From positions 10,930,189 through 10,994,188 of the forward strand of contig NC_061455.1 of assembly GCF_022581195.2 (NCBI RefSeq): a stretch of 64,000 nt of DNA. The letters run 5' to 3'. Positions 24,134-37,680 of this stretch are shown here, one piece after another; position 1 is the stretch's first letter; each line of letters starts with the position of its first letter. Under the pieces are notes generated by a model that saw nothing but the letters and a program-made list of their open reading frames with translations, made no database searches and was not told the origin of the DNA. A program made the translations under genes and the position numbers. The stretch comes from Helicoverpa zea. Lineage: Eukaryota; Arthropoda; Insecta; Lepidoptera; Noctuidae.

Positions 24134-26050
24134 GTTTCAATTACATGCGTATTGACCTGATAGATATTTTTGGAAAAAATCGATACAAAATATAAGTATG
24201 ACGTACTGGATAGGTACCTATAACATTGAATATTTCATACTTACGTTTGTTTAGGTACGAATTTCAGTGTTCTTTGTCAAAGACAAATTACAAGTTAAAT
24301 TGTCCGAAGTGGTTAACTGCACTCATTAATTAATTTCATTTAGTCATCGGTTACATCATCCCGTGCAGTTTCGTTAGGATTTTGACAAAAATACATGGTC
24401 GGTCACTGTCAAATAAATAAGCTATTGTAACGTCTGGTTGGGTGCACAACAAGAATGCATTACAAGAAAACCATTTAATCAGCGCAGGAGCATTATTCGT
24501 CATTTGAAATGTGTACCGCGACTGGGAGGCGCCGCGGTGTATTGTTGACCATCTATATATCAACTAAGTGTAATCGTCTCCAATCGCTTTGATCAGCGCT
24601 TGTATCGCGGCGCCGGCGCACCGCCCGCATTATGCCGCGCGCACAAAAAACGCTCACAGAAAAAGGTAAAGTTCCTCAAACGCCAGGTACAGGCGTTTAA
24701 TGCGAGCAGACGTATAAATCAAACCGAGGGCTCTAACAACTTATGACATAAAATCCTTTATTATTCACACGGATTCGAATAAAAAAGCTTCGACAGTGAA
24801 TAGCCGAGCGCGGGCGCAGCGGCGGCCGACGCCACGCATCGAATAACATTATAGGATTAAGAACACTTTTAGTTTCTTTTTGAATGGAACAATTAGAAAC
24901 GGACGTGATAGGTGTGACAAAAAATAACTTAACCTTTTTGCTCCCATAAGGGATCAGCTTTACATGCAGTGGGCTGCCTAAAATATGATTCTGGGAAATT
25001 GGATTAGGTGATGCGTGAAATCGCTTTTTGTGCCTTTTTGTAAAAGAATCGATTCAATATTATAATTAATTGAAAGTTATGTTACCTGCGCGTGTATTAA
25101 AATAATAAACAAAATAGTTTATCCATATCAAACGATTTTATAACCAACTCGACCGAGCATCCCACGATTGAGTAAGTAGGGCAAAAATGAACACGACAGA
25201 TTTTTAATTTGAAAAAGTATTTTATTCTATGATGGTTAGCGTCTTTATGTAAATTACCACTCTCAGTAAAGATATAACAAAAAAAAACTATAAAAGCGAT
25301 TATGCACACTCATGTTTCCTGGGAAATTTGATATGGAGATACAGAGACGCCAGTCTAGACTGAGCGTCATCTAGGCAATAAATATGATACTTACTAACAC
25401 ATACGTACACAAACATCGTTTATTTTTAGTAACGTGTGAACGTACTATCAATTAACGTGAATTGAAATTACCTAAATGTATATCGACTAGTAAAGCGTCC
25501 CTGTTTTGCTTGACCTAAGAAGGGCCTGGAATTGACTATGTACTTTATAGACTCGTTTTGCAGTTAGATATTTTTCAACACTAAGTTTAGAATAAGCTCC
25601 TATGGAAATACAAGTCAACTCGAATATAACGTGACACCTTATTCTTTGCTGATTACAACAAAAGCGCAAAAGCTTAATACCTAGTTTATTGACCGTTTTT
25701 GCTTTTACGCGTTTTTTTTTTGTTTCATACACCTTTTTAGAAAACGAAAATAATTAATATATCGGGTGAAATTGAATCTTTATTCTCCTGAGGTTACATC
25801 TAAATTCACATAAGGTTACACACAACAACATTCAGTTATTTTCCTTGTTTTGAAGAGATAGAAAGTAACATGACTATCTAAGTGGCTCGCATCCCGCGCA
25901 AGTTGTATTCTCGATTCCAACAAACTGGTTATTATGGTGCTTGGCGCCAATAATAGTCTCACAAGCTCTTAAACTATATTACGAATAGTGCATTTGAATG
26001 CAACACTTTATTGTATTACCAGTTTCCTCCAGCTATACTAACATAACAAG
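24134..26050. other. Spacer with a CpG-rich island at about 24580-24840
   Basis: Most of this is AT-rich. The GC patch contains GGCGCCGGCGCAC (24609-24621) and an ATG at 24632 that opens MPRAQKTLTEK and meets a GTAAAG donor at 24666. A first coding exon is possible but there is no second exon to pair with it. The patch could also be regulatory. Confidence 0.35.
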
Positions 26051-26226
26051 CTTTTTTTAATGTTTGTTTGTTTGTACCTCAAGGCTCCGAAACTACTGAA
26101 CCAATTTGAGTAATTCTTTCACAGTTAGAAAGCTACACTCTTCCCGAGTAACATAGGGTATATCTTATCCTCATACGGGCAGTAGTTCTCACGGGACGCG
26201 GGTGAAACCACGGGGAAACTAGTACA
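26051..26226 (+). repeat. Lepidopteran dispersed repeat (CACGGGACGCGGGTGAAAC type)
   Basis: The sequence runs tttgtttgtacctcaaggct, gaaactactgaaccaatttg, agaaagctacactcttcccg and cacgggacgcgggtgaaacc in the order I know from a very common lepidopteran repeat. It is probably an old transposon tail, partly diverged. Confidence 0.65.
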
Positions 26227-29200
26227 AAATAAGATTGCATTAGGAAAAATACCTCATGTATTGCTGTATCGGGTAAAATGCAATAATGACACGACGTAGG
26301 ATTTTAGTGCAATTATAATACCTACTTATATTAATAGTATTTTCCTGTTTGTTCGATCTAACTGTGCAAACAACTAATTGATGTACCGACTTCGACTAAT
26401 GGCTGATTGTGTATTTGGTAGACAAGATTAACTATACATTGTTATTACTTTGACCGAGCTAAAGACGGGGACAGTTAAATATACAAGTTAATTAAATAAC
26501 CTTTTTTTTTCAGGGCAAAACTGTTATCCATTTTAGTTATTGCTAATAAAATACAAAAATCTTCATGTATATCCAAACAAAATTTGAAATGTAACAAGGT
26601 GAGCGAATATAATCTAAGTTATTTTAGTTACGTGTCCCAAAAAAAACAACTTAGTGTAGTCTGGATTATTTTCATGACGTTATGGAATTCCCTTAAATTA
26701 TTACAAATACTAAATCCCTGCATAAACAAATATTGATATCAGTATTACGTAAATATCCATTACCTATACAATAAATTATGACCGCAATACCCATAATTAA
26801 AAAGGAAATTCGAATATTATATTGAACTTATTGAACTTAACATACAAAATTAAAAATTTCTACTACCAATAAAAGTGATCTAGAAATTGCAGACCTTACT
26901 ATAAAAAAAAAAAAAAAAAAACAATATATCCCCATATTTATAGAATGATAGCAGTAGTCCGATTGCGTGAGCAAGACATCAATGTTTTTGCGACATGCCA
27001 ATTTTTTACTTAATTGTAAATTAAAATTATTGTTTATTTCGGCATAAATCCTAAATTAAAATGAACAGAAAACTGCCCGAAAATCCACTTTTCGAGTATA
27101 GAAATCACGTTTAAATATAGACTATGGTACAAACTGTAATTGATTCACAATCACAAAATATTAAACCATGACTTTCGTCCAGAATTTTCCTGCTATAGCC
27201 ACATACCTGGTAGACCACCAGGCTTACCGATTACAATTGACGCAACCACTAGCTCTCTAATACCGAACATAGGCCCATGACGTCACACTTTATTGTTATT
27301 GTTTATTCGTCATTCAACAGTAATTAAATCACTGATGCAAACAATGTTTGTAAGGAAAAACTATGATTTAAATTTTGGGTTGATTTAAATTGTTGCATCG
27401 CCAAATTTTATTTATAATAGGTACTTTTATCTACGATTCATCGGGGTATGCCTAGTTATTTCATGCCTGCGTGATACTCTGTCGGTATACACTTTCATTG
27501 ACGTAATGTGCAATAAAAATTGTTAGTTTTTTTTTATCTAAAGACATAAACTTTATCGATTATTTATCTAAGGAGTTCCATTAAAAACTAGAACTACTAA
27601 AAATAATAGAATTAAAAAAACATATGATAATCTCCTAAAGTGTAGTGCCACTTTTGCCCTCTTTACTCATCGTTCTTTATTTAGAGCGTCACAAAAGTAA
27701 AACCGTCACAGAAAAATATTAAAAACAAAATTCGTAAAATAAGTTAGGGTTTTTCATCCTACAACTTCATGCTTTTAGTTATTAATTGCACCTACATTCA
27801 TAGGATAGTTCCTATGTATATCTCCCTCTGTTTTTCGCCTTCCTTTGTAAACTTATAAAAGCTTTTAGCGAGAAAAATAAATTAAGCGACAGCTTTCATT
27901 GTAGATGAAAAACAATATTATTTTACTACGAAGTGCTTTTTCCAAATAGGATCTAATCATGATTGTAAAATTGTGAAATAGGTATGCTATATCATACACA
28001 TTATATGAGTCGTTTTTGTAATTAGCAGCCTTTTTATATACTTATTCCCAAAATATAGCAATTAATTTTAGCTTAACACCTTCTTCACTAAATTCTAATT
28101 TAAAAACAACCCTTTAAAAACCAGACGTTATGACATATAACAAACATTCCATAACCATGAGGCATTGTGAAGAGAGGCGTAAATAAAAAATCAGAGATAT
28201 TTTTACACATAATAAGTTCGGAAATGCCGACACAAATACTCAGATATATATTGAAGTGGGTCTGAAGCATTGAATGTCTAGCTAATGAACGCTAACGGAT
28301 ATGTATTCAGAACGACAAATAACTAATTCATGGAAATCTTATAGAAATTCTTTAAATGATGAAGTATTGTCTGGGTATTTAAAAAAAAGTATGACGAGTT
28401 TGTTACCAGGAATGGTAAAGCTCTGCTTAATTCTTTAACAGATTTCCAAATAACTATTTCGGTTTTCTAAAAGTTGATTAGAATTTTCTCTATTTTGGTA
28501 ACAGTAAAAATTGCCTAGGAATGTGTATATGTCAAAATATAGTATTTTTATCATACTTTTGAGTCATAATTCCTAACTATAAATAAAATATCTACCAATA
28601 CATTAAATTCATCCTGCCAAACCATCATACCTGAACATTATTATCGGCGCTAATATACGTCATTTTTAACACTAATCAAATTAAATAAACCACAGGAAAG
28701 GTTCCCTCTAAACTAATTAATAACCTATAAACAAAAAACCGATGACATAATTTGCCTATTTCACCGAAATCTCACACATTACCGACGTAACTAATTTTTA
28801 AACAGTTAAAATGTCGGGTAAGTATTTCACACCGAGCCTTTGTGGTTAAAACAAAATGATTTATTAGTCACATTAAAATAAAATAAAACATGTCTACCTA
28901 ATTGTGGGTTAGTCATAAACATGTTTTAATATGTTTTGGTGAAGTTACAAGTTGTTTTTTTTTATATAAATTGTTGGTGTCATATTACATTGATCGCGTT
29001 TATGATAGAGTTCTTCGAAAACTATGTCCAAAAGTATTTTTACCAGATCAAAATAAAAATAGCACAGAAGGAAGATCTCTTTGAGAAATAGACAAAATCA
29101 CTCCAAGTATGCAAAACACTGTATTTAATCTGAATAAATAAAATCATTTTTAATCCGTTCTGTCCGAGTGAACTTTCGCAGGAAATATTAAAGGATTAAG

Positions 29201-29404
29201 TTAAAATAATCAGACACATAATTATTATGATAATACGTTACGCACAAAGAAGTAACAACATTTTACGCACGCTTATACCTATTCATAAACGTAATTTTGA
29301 GACTCACAATAACGTTACTTATGTATACAGAGTGTAGCAGTATAATACAGTGAGAAAAAAATATATGGGGCTATATATATAATTTTGTGTATTATAGCAT
29401 ATAT
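26227..29404. other. AT-rich spacer, nothing recognised
   Basis: Includes a long A run near 26905-26920. No gene, structured repeat or recognisable exon was found. Confidence 0.45.
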
Positions 29405-29541
29405 TTTTATAGTAAAAGGCATGGGCAAGGCATATGGATATAATGGAAGCCGGTGACGGCAGACTCAAAGTATGGAAGAAGAAAACAAGCTGCGCCGACC
29501 CCATATAAAATATGTATAAGGGCAGGAGGATGATGATGAGT
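29405..29541 (+). mobile_element. LINE 3' end remnant with GATGAT tail
   Basis: The stretch gaagccggtgacggcagact, then gctgcgccgaccccatataa, then gggcaggaggatgatgatga resembles the 3' end of lepidopteran LINE copies. The short frame EAGDGRLKVWKKKTSCADPI fits a protein C-terminus. Only the tail remains. Confidence 0.5.
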
Positions 29542-31779
29542 AGGTACTAACTCACTATGTAGAAGTTGCATGAACATCTTTATCGATAAAGCGCCACACT
29601 TACCTACAATAAGAGCTTACACGAATAGTGATGCGACAGTTAACACAGACGTCATAATATCTGCATAATACCCGCCTGCCGTCGCCCCATACATTAATTC
29701 ATTATAAACAATTCTTAGTTAAATTGCACCTGTAATTTGTAGTGTTCAGTCGTGCGTTAACTCGACGAAGTGTCATTATGTCATGACATTTACTGCGTCG
29801 GAGCACGATTTAGCATAACAAATAATAGACGTGTTACATTTTGTTGTGAATACATGGTGTGGTATGTTTCCGGATGGATGTGAGCTTTGATGGGGAATAT
29901 GAGCAAATATGGGGTATCAAAGTCAAATGTTTTTATTTCAAATTTTTCCTTTGCAGCCTCTTATGAGACTTCACACAGTTTCACGGTTCCAAAAAGTTAC
30001 TCTCTTGGAGAAGAGCCGGCAAGAAACTTCATATATGTGTGCATTAAAAGAATTTATCTTTACGGTTTATTTATGTACTTTTGCATGTAATTTCAAAGGG
30101 CTAGAAACATCATTTAAAGAAGTAAGTATCGTGTGTTATATAGTAAGTATGTTTTGTGCCAGTTGACAGCTGTCAGTTTATTTTTCAAGGGAAAAAACTG
30201 TTTCATACGCACAGACCGTACATAGTTTGTCGTTTATCATAAGAAATAAGGATCTCATGAATTCTATCGTAGATTCCAACTTTACAACTACAATTTTCAA
30301 CTTAAGTTATTGTTTTTAAAATGGCTTTAAAACTTTTCTTGTTCTGTTCAAAGTTTTGTTTTCAAGTATTTCACGGGTGAGATAGTCACAGTTGGAGATC
30401 AAACTTGTAGCGTTTGGTAACAACAGTTGGAACTTTGTCAAATTAACTTTTAAAAGAAGATGTTCAAGTTGTAAGTTTTGTGATTTAAAAAGACATATCT
30501 TGTATCTGAGTACTGTTATCTTGATTTTCTTTCATGTAGGTACAATATTTACCACATGATTGACAGTAAATATTATGTAATACGTGCATTAAAAATAGTG
30601 CAACTTTACTATCAGCTTCACCACATTTTTGAACTTCATTTTCCTCACAAAATTTTCATGCATGCATTTTCGTTAAAATTGAGTTATAAATCTATCCAAA
30701 TAAATCATTCAAAATTCATCCAAGGATCAAAAGCATAACATACAAAGGAATAACTTGAATCCCCACTACATTATTACTCGTCTAATAATACTTAGCCGCC
30801 ACAATCCTAATTCACAACATTAGTTCGAACTCAACTCATGCGCATACATTTTGGTTTTATCATAAACACATTATCGGCGGATAGGCTAGGAGGACTGGCG
30901 CCATATTAACTAATAATAGCAATTACAGCAATACTGAGAAGACAGGGGAACTGACTGCCGAATCTTATTTGAATCAGCCAGGGTATGCTTACTTTCCGCG
31001 GTCAATTTATAGATGGGTGACCATGTATGTTTCGACGTGGTGCCTAGGTAACTAGTCTTTGTAGACAAAAACTGCATTAGTAGAACGTTCAGGACCTCTT
31101 TTATTTCCCAAGTTTCGCGTTTGAGACCTTTCAACTGTACATATTCTGAAATGAGACAAATACCCTAGTAATATTGTACAATGATGTGAAAGTTTGTAAA
31201 AATGTACTTATGTCTACTCTTTCTATTCTTTCATGAAAAGCAGTTATGTAATTTTTCAAAATTACAGTCCACTTTTTGGCCATGTGCGATAAGCAGCTCC
31301 TTAGTTTCGTAACCCATAATAAATCAAAAACTCTCAGAGTTCCCTAGACTTCACGCACGTGTAACTGGTCAATTAACAGCTTTGATGCATTTTTCCTCAA
31401 ACTGTAGTCTGTACTTTGACCTCCTAGTTACGCCAACAAGATGATACGACAAGATTCTTGTACCTTGAACTTGCCAGTTTTCAGAAGGCCTGATAAGAAT
31501 CTTGATGTGAAATATCTTGGTGTGTGTCATAAGGATAATATTTGTGTGAGAAAACTAGGTTAAGTTCAAGATGGAAGAAATATGGCTCGGATGGAAGAAA
31601 AAAATATAAACTATAATGGATCCGAAGCTTAGCTGGTTAATGGCATTATATTCGATAGAAAAGCCACACTACCATGAGGTGGTTAATATCAAAAAGTAAA
31701 TTAACCTTTATAAACGTCAAACAATCTAGAAGTATCAATACAAAACCTACTCTCTTTAGGTATATCAGCCAGCCGCGCA
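29542..31779. other. Spacer with a possible repeat at about 29890-30060
   Basis: The words ttatgagacttcacacagtt and ggagaagagccggcaagaaa at about 29958-30030 resemble a noctuid dispersed repeat. Two overlapping + frames there (29887-30090 and 29909-30166) are therefore not counted as genes. The rest is AT-rich. Confidence 0.35.
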
Positions 31780-31990
31780 AGAAGTATTCATAATGCTCAG
31801 TCAGGTGCATTATCTCTCTTTTCCCTTAAATCCGACCCGACCTTTCCCAACCGATCAATCACCAACATTGAGTCTCCGGACTGCTTTGTGCATGTTTTTC
31901 AAACTCAAAGCAACTTGACCCAACCCGGGAATCGAACTCAAAACCTCATTCTGTGTGGACAGCATTCGCCCTATGCTATCAATACCCTAC
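31780..31990 (-). repeat. Diverged tRNA-headed SINE-like fragment, - strand
   Basis: The complement of 31925-31945 reads gagttcgattcccgggttg, close to a pol III B box with flanking tRNA-like sequence. Neighbouring words such as caactttcc-type arms are diverged. No clean target duplication was found. Confidence 0.4.
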
Positions 31991-34189
31991 CAATAAATAA
32001 CCAAACTCCCTAGCATCAAACAAAATCTAGCTCTGCATAGCGCATTTATTACACCGAGCTTAGACGGTCCGTCGATCAATATACTACCCATCTGTCCGTT
32101 TGAGATCGCACTAAAACATTGTCTGATAACCGAATAAACACACTGACTCACCGATCTATACATACGTGACGTCTATGCGAGTGAACACAACAAGTCCATT
32201 GCAATTCTGTTTGGGGATACGGACTAATGTTTTAACTAGGTATTCCCTGCGGTTTCAACCTTGTCGTGCGAATTACTACTCGTTTTCGGATAAGAGGTAG
32301 TATATATATTATTCAGCTAATAATAAGCTTTTAAACTGCCCAGTTTCATAATCTGTTCAATATTGTTTGCATAATAATGACTAAAGTTCCGGTTTCAAAA
32401 CACAAAATCTTTTCCTGACAGTGATAAAAAATATTAGTATAAATTCGGAACAGTGGAGATAGTTAGATTTATATCTGTGTATGTCGTTTCCAAAAAAGAC
32501 GAGTGTATTAGCGTGAACTTATAATCCATGAATGCACTAATCTAAAGTATGGAAAATACTCATAGTAGTAGATGTTCGATAACATGGTATTGGACTGTTC
32601 CGTGGTATTGGATCATCTGTTATATCTTAATGGAAATTTTGCAGATAATGGATAGATTAGAATGATCTTATAGGTACGATAAGCTGTTCGTGTTCGTTGC
32701 AGAGCATCTTTAATATTTTAGGGGACTAAGGAAAATACCAAACTACAAATTAATAAGCCATTAACAGGTTACGATTTATAGAATTATTTACTTCATATAC
32801 GATATACGACTTTAGGAGGTTTTCGACATTTCGAGGTTTTTATGCAAATCTAACATTGTTTGTGTCACAGTGGTCACCAACAGTAAATGAGATTTATTTT
32901 ATTGAAATCACATAGCTATAGCTGTACATTTATAAAAAAAATCTCGTAACCCATCAAGCAATGGAGACAGACCAGATGCGCGTCATAATGCGTTCAGGAA
33001 AATTTGGCAGAAGATACACTGTTATCAGACTGCCTGAGATTTAATACTCTAATCTGTACCACAACACACCCCATTAGCATCTGCATACAACTCCTAATAT
33101 CTTATAGCCATCGTCAAAGATAAAATATAATATATGGCGTGATTCAACGATTCCGGCTTCCGTGATAGCCGTGAACTTGAATGTATTTTGGTGAAAACTA
33201 TTTGAAATTATCTGATGTAGATTGTGAAGTACCCATTACCTTGTAATCTTTGCGTTGGTGATGTTTCTCAAGATTTGAGGAAGGTTATGACACATCAATT
33301 CGTATTATATGCTGGACAGACAGAAAGACACTAATGCCTATTTTCATCAACAAATACCTAAGTTTAGGGAACCCCTAAGAGCATTAACACATAATAAGAA
33401 TTTCGTTTTCATCAAAGTTTAGGTGTCCCTTATAACCTTAATAGGTGTGCAAATTGGGGGAGCCTTAATTCTAGATAAGGAAACGGTAAGAGATTGTTGG
33501 TGAAAATGAGCATTACTTTCGCGTTTGTATGGATAATTATTATTTCTGTAAGTCAATTTTACAATTCCTCTTTTACTTTAAAATGAATGAAGCCATGTTT
33601 CAGAGCATAAAAGCAGCTACGGTACACAACATCTGCTTTTGTTTTTAGCTATAAACAATGAAGGGAACATTTTGTCTGACTTAACTATTGCACTTTGCTC
33701 TTAATAGTTAAACAAAAATTCCATACAGGAAATCCCCTTACATGGTACTGAGTAACTAGACGTACTAGATATAGTAACGTATATAATTTCAACATTCAAT
33801 TGAAAGCAGTTCTGTGAACTTCATGCACTATTTATTTATTTATCACTTAAAGGTAAGGCCGCATTATTAATAATAAATAATGCATTTAATTACCGCCTTT
33901 GATATTAATGTAAATAAGCTGTTTACAAGCAACCTGTATGTATTTATTCTCCTCACAAGTCTAAACACTAATTGATGTATGTCATTGGATTTTTATTACC
34001 TATTAATTGCAAATTGAGTTTGGAGGAAAATATATGTTCTTGATTGTAGGAATGTGTTTAATATTTCTGTTAGTAATCCTTACATAATAAGTAAGGTATA
34101 CCTTGCCGTCGTTCAAAGTATGCAACATAGTTATCTCAATGCGGTTTTCACCAAAAGGCTTATACATTCAAGAAGAAGTCAAAGGTATT
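31991..34189. other. AT-rich spacer with minor repeated words
   Basis: Two diverged copies of a ttttcatcaa...agtttagg motif lie at about 33341-33375 and 33408-33425 and may belong to an old miniature element. No gene is recognised. Confidence 0.35.
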
Positions 34190-34375
34190 GCAGCTAAGAA
34201 ACGCTGAACGCGGTTGGTCTGTTGATTGATGACCTTCTATGACATAACGAGTTCCTCCACGTTTCGGAACTGTTTCGAAGGCACGTTAAAATGGGTACCG
34301 GCTGTAGTTCGTAAACAGAAGCAAGAAAGTGATATCAAGGGTTGCCCAGATAACTGATTGACTGACTTTACTGAT
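34190..34375 (+). repeat. Diverged SINE-like fragment
   Basis: ggcacgttaaaatgggtacc followed by ggctgtagttcg and gggttgcccagataactg parallels the body of the noctuid SINE at 23739 (gcacgttaaa, cccggctgtc, gggttgcccgggtaactg) in the same order. It appears to be an older or related family, heavily diverged. Confidence 0.5.
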
Positions 34376-37300
34376 TTTGATATGCTAAACATACTGCAAA
34401 ATACGATTTTATAAATAACCTTGATTTACCTATATTTTGCAGAAGCCTTGACCGTAGTCAATAAAAATACAATCACACAGATAACAGAAATTGCAAAACA
34501 TTAAAATTTAAAGCCTAGTAATAATTTTATTTGCTTCTTATTTCACCTTATATGGACACTCGAAGGATGCCGTAAACTAGATTATGTTATTTTTAACATC
34601 ACACGTAAAATAATTATTTATATTGCGACCTGTGTGGTCTTAAAGTTAATTAATGTTTATCTTAAGAAACCGATTTAATTTCGTTAAAATTTAATTTATT
34701 TTATTGGACTGGCCTGAAGAGTTTAAGTACTTAGCAATGCCTGTCATTTTTATAGAACTACTTCATACACTTTGGTAACATTTATTTCTCGTATATTCTA
34801 CGCAATCACTTTATCAGGGTACTGAATTATTACCTACATTAATTTCATCCTATTTTGGTTTTTGATGAAAACTGTCAGGATACCAATATATCAGAATTAT
34901 ACGATGGACATTTTGTAAGGATATTTTAAGGTAAGGGACCCGTATTCCAATTAATACGTTTATAATCTCTTAATTTATTTAGCAAAAGGGGTCTGGGTAT
35001 ATACCTAAATACTTACCTTTTTAACAAATTAAATTAATGTTAAATATTTATCATCAATCCCTTGTAATCTCGGTACATTGTTGGCCATAGACCACCATAT
35101 GCATCTTGCTTCTATATTAAAAAAAATTGCAAATCACGTTCTTTTGAGAATCCAAACTATTTTAAATTCATTTGTTTGTATGAACCAGCAAACTCGGTAT
35201 TCAACAAAGGTATCATTAGTCCGATTAGTCGATTATTCAATCGGATCAAATGAATCGATTGCGACAGATCTGTCAGTCAATCGGATCGTTGAACGGTTCG
35301 GCACGTTTGTGGCGGGCGAGTTTTTGTGCAGTGAAGTCATAACCCACAATATCGTCCTTGTTAAGGGGAACACCACATACCTTACTATAATGATTTTAAT
35401 TATATCACTAGTTATTCGATATTCATAATTAATTTCATTCCTATATGTATTAATATGGTGTTCGTTTTAAATATTCGACAAAGTTTTAAAGATCAAACTT
35501 TATTTAACACACTTCAAGTATCTTGACTGACGCGAGTTATGTAAAAGTCAACTACCTACTTAAGTGTTACTGAACTACTTACCTAAATCTTAAAATTAAC
35601 GAATTTAAATATAAATTAGATAGTAAAATTCAAATCAACAAAGAAACTGGTCTTTATCGCAGACAATCAGTTCAGTAGTTATTAAAATAATAATTGTAGA
35701 GAAACACTTACATCATGGATATGCACTTATATAAACAACGAACGTCAAAAATACTTAAAATTCATAGAAAACATCTTTAAATCCAACCATTTTTTGCTAC
35801 AAAAATGAAATGAAAACAAACTTTATAGACTATTGTTTCATAATTCTCACAATTAATAAAACTCGACGTTCACAAAAAAAAACAATTAGTTACAAAATAA
35901 CACATTCTTATATACGTGAGATGCATTTGAAATACGTATCGAAAAACTAAATACTTTACTAGGTAATAATAGATTTCTTCGATATTAAGTTGAAGTAAAT
36001 TTATGATTGAAACCTTAAATTAACTAAGCAGCCATCATTTGCGTAATTATATCTTTGCTAGGACTGAAACCATTCACCTGACTTACATAACACGTAAACA
36101 TTACTCACGAAGTTAAATCTAAATTATAGAAAAAATAATGTTCAATCTAAATTCAGTTTGTTTTCGTTCCTCTGTCTGCCCCTTAAATAAAAACTAGTTT
36201 ATTCCCTAACACTACAGTTAGGCGATATCAGTCAGTATAATTACCAGTTGATGGCAGATAAGGTGCGCGTGAGTTTAGAACATGCAGGTTCAGGAGTCCT
36301 GTGACAGACAAGTGTCACGAAGTCTGGCGAAAATCAGGCCAGGTCCATATAATGACGTCAACATTTTAAGGTACCAACTTGGGGATAGTTGCGGAGACCT
36401 TGGAAGTTGGGTATGGCTGGAGACCAACATTTAATAAGAAAAGTTTAGACTTTTTCAAAAATATGTATCGAGTGTGAAAAACATCACAGGAACCAATCCA
36501 CTGTTCTGAAATTTTCCTAACCTTTCTTAACCGCGGCCTCTTGTTATACCCAAGCAAACAATAAGTTTCTTCGATAGACCCTGAGCATTTGCACTCTTCA
36601 GAAACCCTCACATAATGGTCCAATGTTGGCTCAGTAGGGGCCAATGCTTATTTCCCTAAGTATACATTGGGCAAACATTGGGACCAAAAATGGAACCACG
36701 GCGTCATGCAAAGGTGTGATAAGACCATATTATGTCACGTGTCTAAAGATCACGGCCACGATTAACTACACACCTTTCAATACGAATTATGTTATTAATA
36801 TTATTTTGACATAACATTTTTTGGTGTTATTTATTCGGAGTTTTTTTGTGTAAAGATTCTCTTGGATCACTTGCTGCAGGATTGGAATAGTTGGTAATCT
36901 TCAATTTTATACTCACGTATGTACCTACCATTCAAGCTAAAAAATAGGAATAGTAAAATACTTACTAGATAGAAAAACATTGTTGTATCAGATAAATCGT
37001 GTTATGGAATTTTCTGTGCTTAGTAAAATCTATGATGAGTTTGCACATACCTTAATTATGACTAAGTGTAGGTATTAATAGTCTAGTCACGGTAGTTCAG
37101 CATAAACTTCCTATTGCCCTAGGTTATGAAACAAAGACATGATTAAAAATTTTCCTCGTGTTCCAAGACATGACAAACTTTTGTCAAATGATCTATGTGG
37201 GATATCAATCATTTTAAAATATTTCTTTACACAGCACACGTCATATTCAGAGACATACTAATAAATAGTCACAAATGATCATGAGCACGAAAATGACATA

Positions 37301-37619
37301 AACAAACAAACGTTCCAAATATGCAAATTATTTAACAAGACAGCTCAGTTAACACATTTTAAAGAAATCATGAACACAATCGAACACAAGTTGGCAACAG
37401 CTGCACGAATTCAGTAAATGTCCATTATAAATCACGTTTGAATCGAATTCCTACAGTAATCCTAACCCTCACAGAGTAAAATACGATCGTATTACGTAAA
37501 AAGTGTTGCAGCTGCGTGCCAAAACAACGCCCTCGCGTAACTTAGATATAAGTACAATGTTTACATACTGCAGAATACATGATAAATTAAAATTATCAGC
37601 CCACTATACATCAAGTGTG
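34376..37619. other. AT-rich spacer with a small direct-repeat cluster
   Basis: tcaatcggatc occurs at 35237-35247 and again at 35277-35287, inside a GC-richer block that continues to about 35390. A 116-codon + frame covers it (35078-35428) but has no recognised domain. The rest is AT-rich. Confidence 0.35.
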
Positions 37620-37680
37620 CTGTTACAAATCCGCCTACTACCTCCGCTGGAATCGAACCCACGACCCCACCTACATTGTG
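37620..37680 (-). repeat. tRNA-like B-box fragment
   Basis: The complement of ggaatcgaacccacgacc is a B-box-like word. It is probably a remnant of a tRNA-headed repeat. No tRNA cloverleaf can be drawn, so it is not a tRNA gene. Confidence 0.3.

Noticed and set aside
24632..24665. First coding exon MPRAQKTLTEK with a GTAAAG donor
   Set aside because: Only eleven codons, no downstream partner exon found, and no recognised protein. Mentioned as a possibility only.
27275..27290. TGACGTCA palindromes as a CRE array (also near 8746, 54887, 58795)
   Set aside because: They are scattered over 50 kb with no clustering or link to a promoter, so chance occurrence is a sufficient explanation.
29887..30166. 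Two overlapping + frames of 67 and 85 codons
   Set aside because: They overlap words resembling a noctuid dispersed repeat, and neither reads as a known domain.
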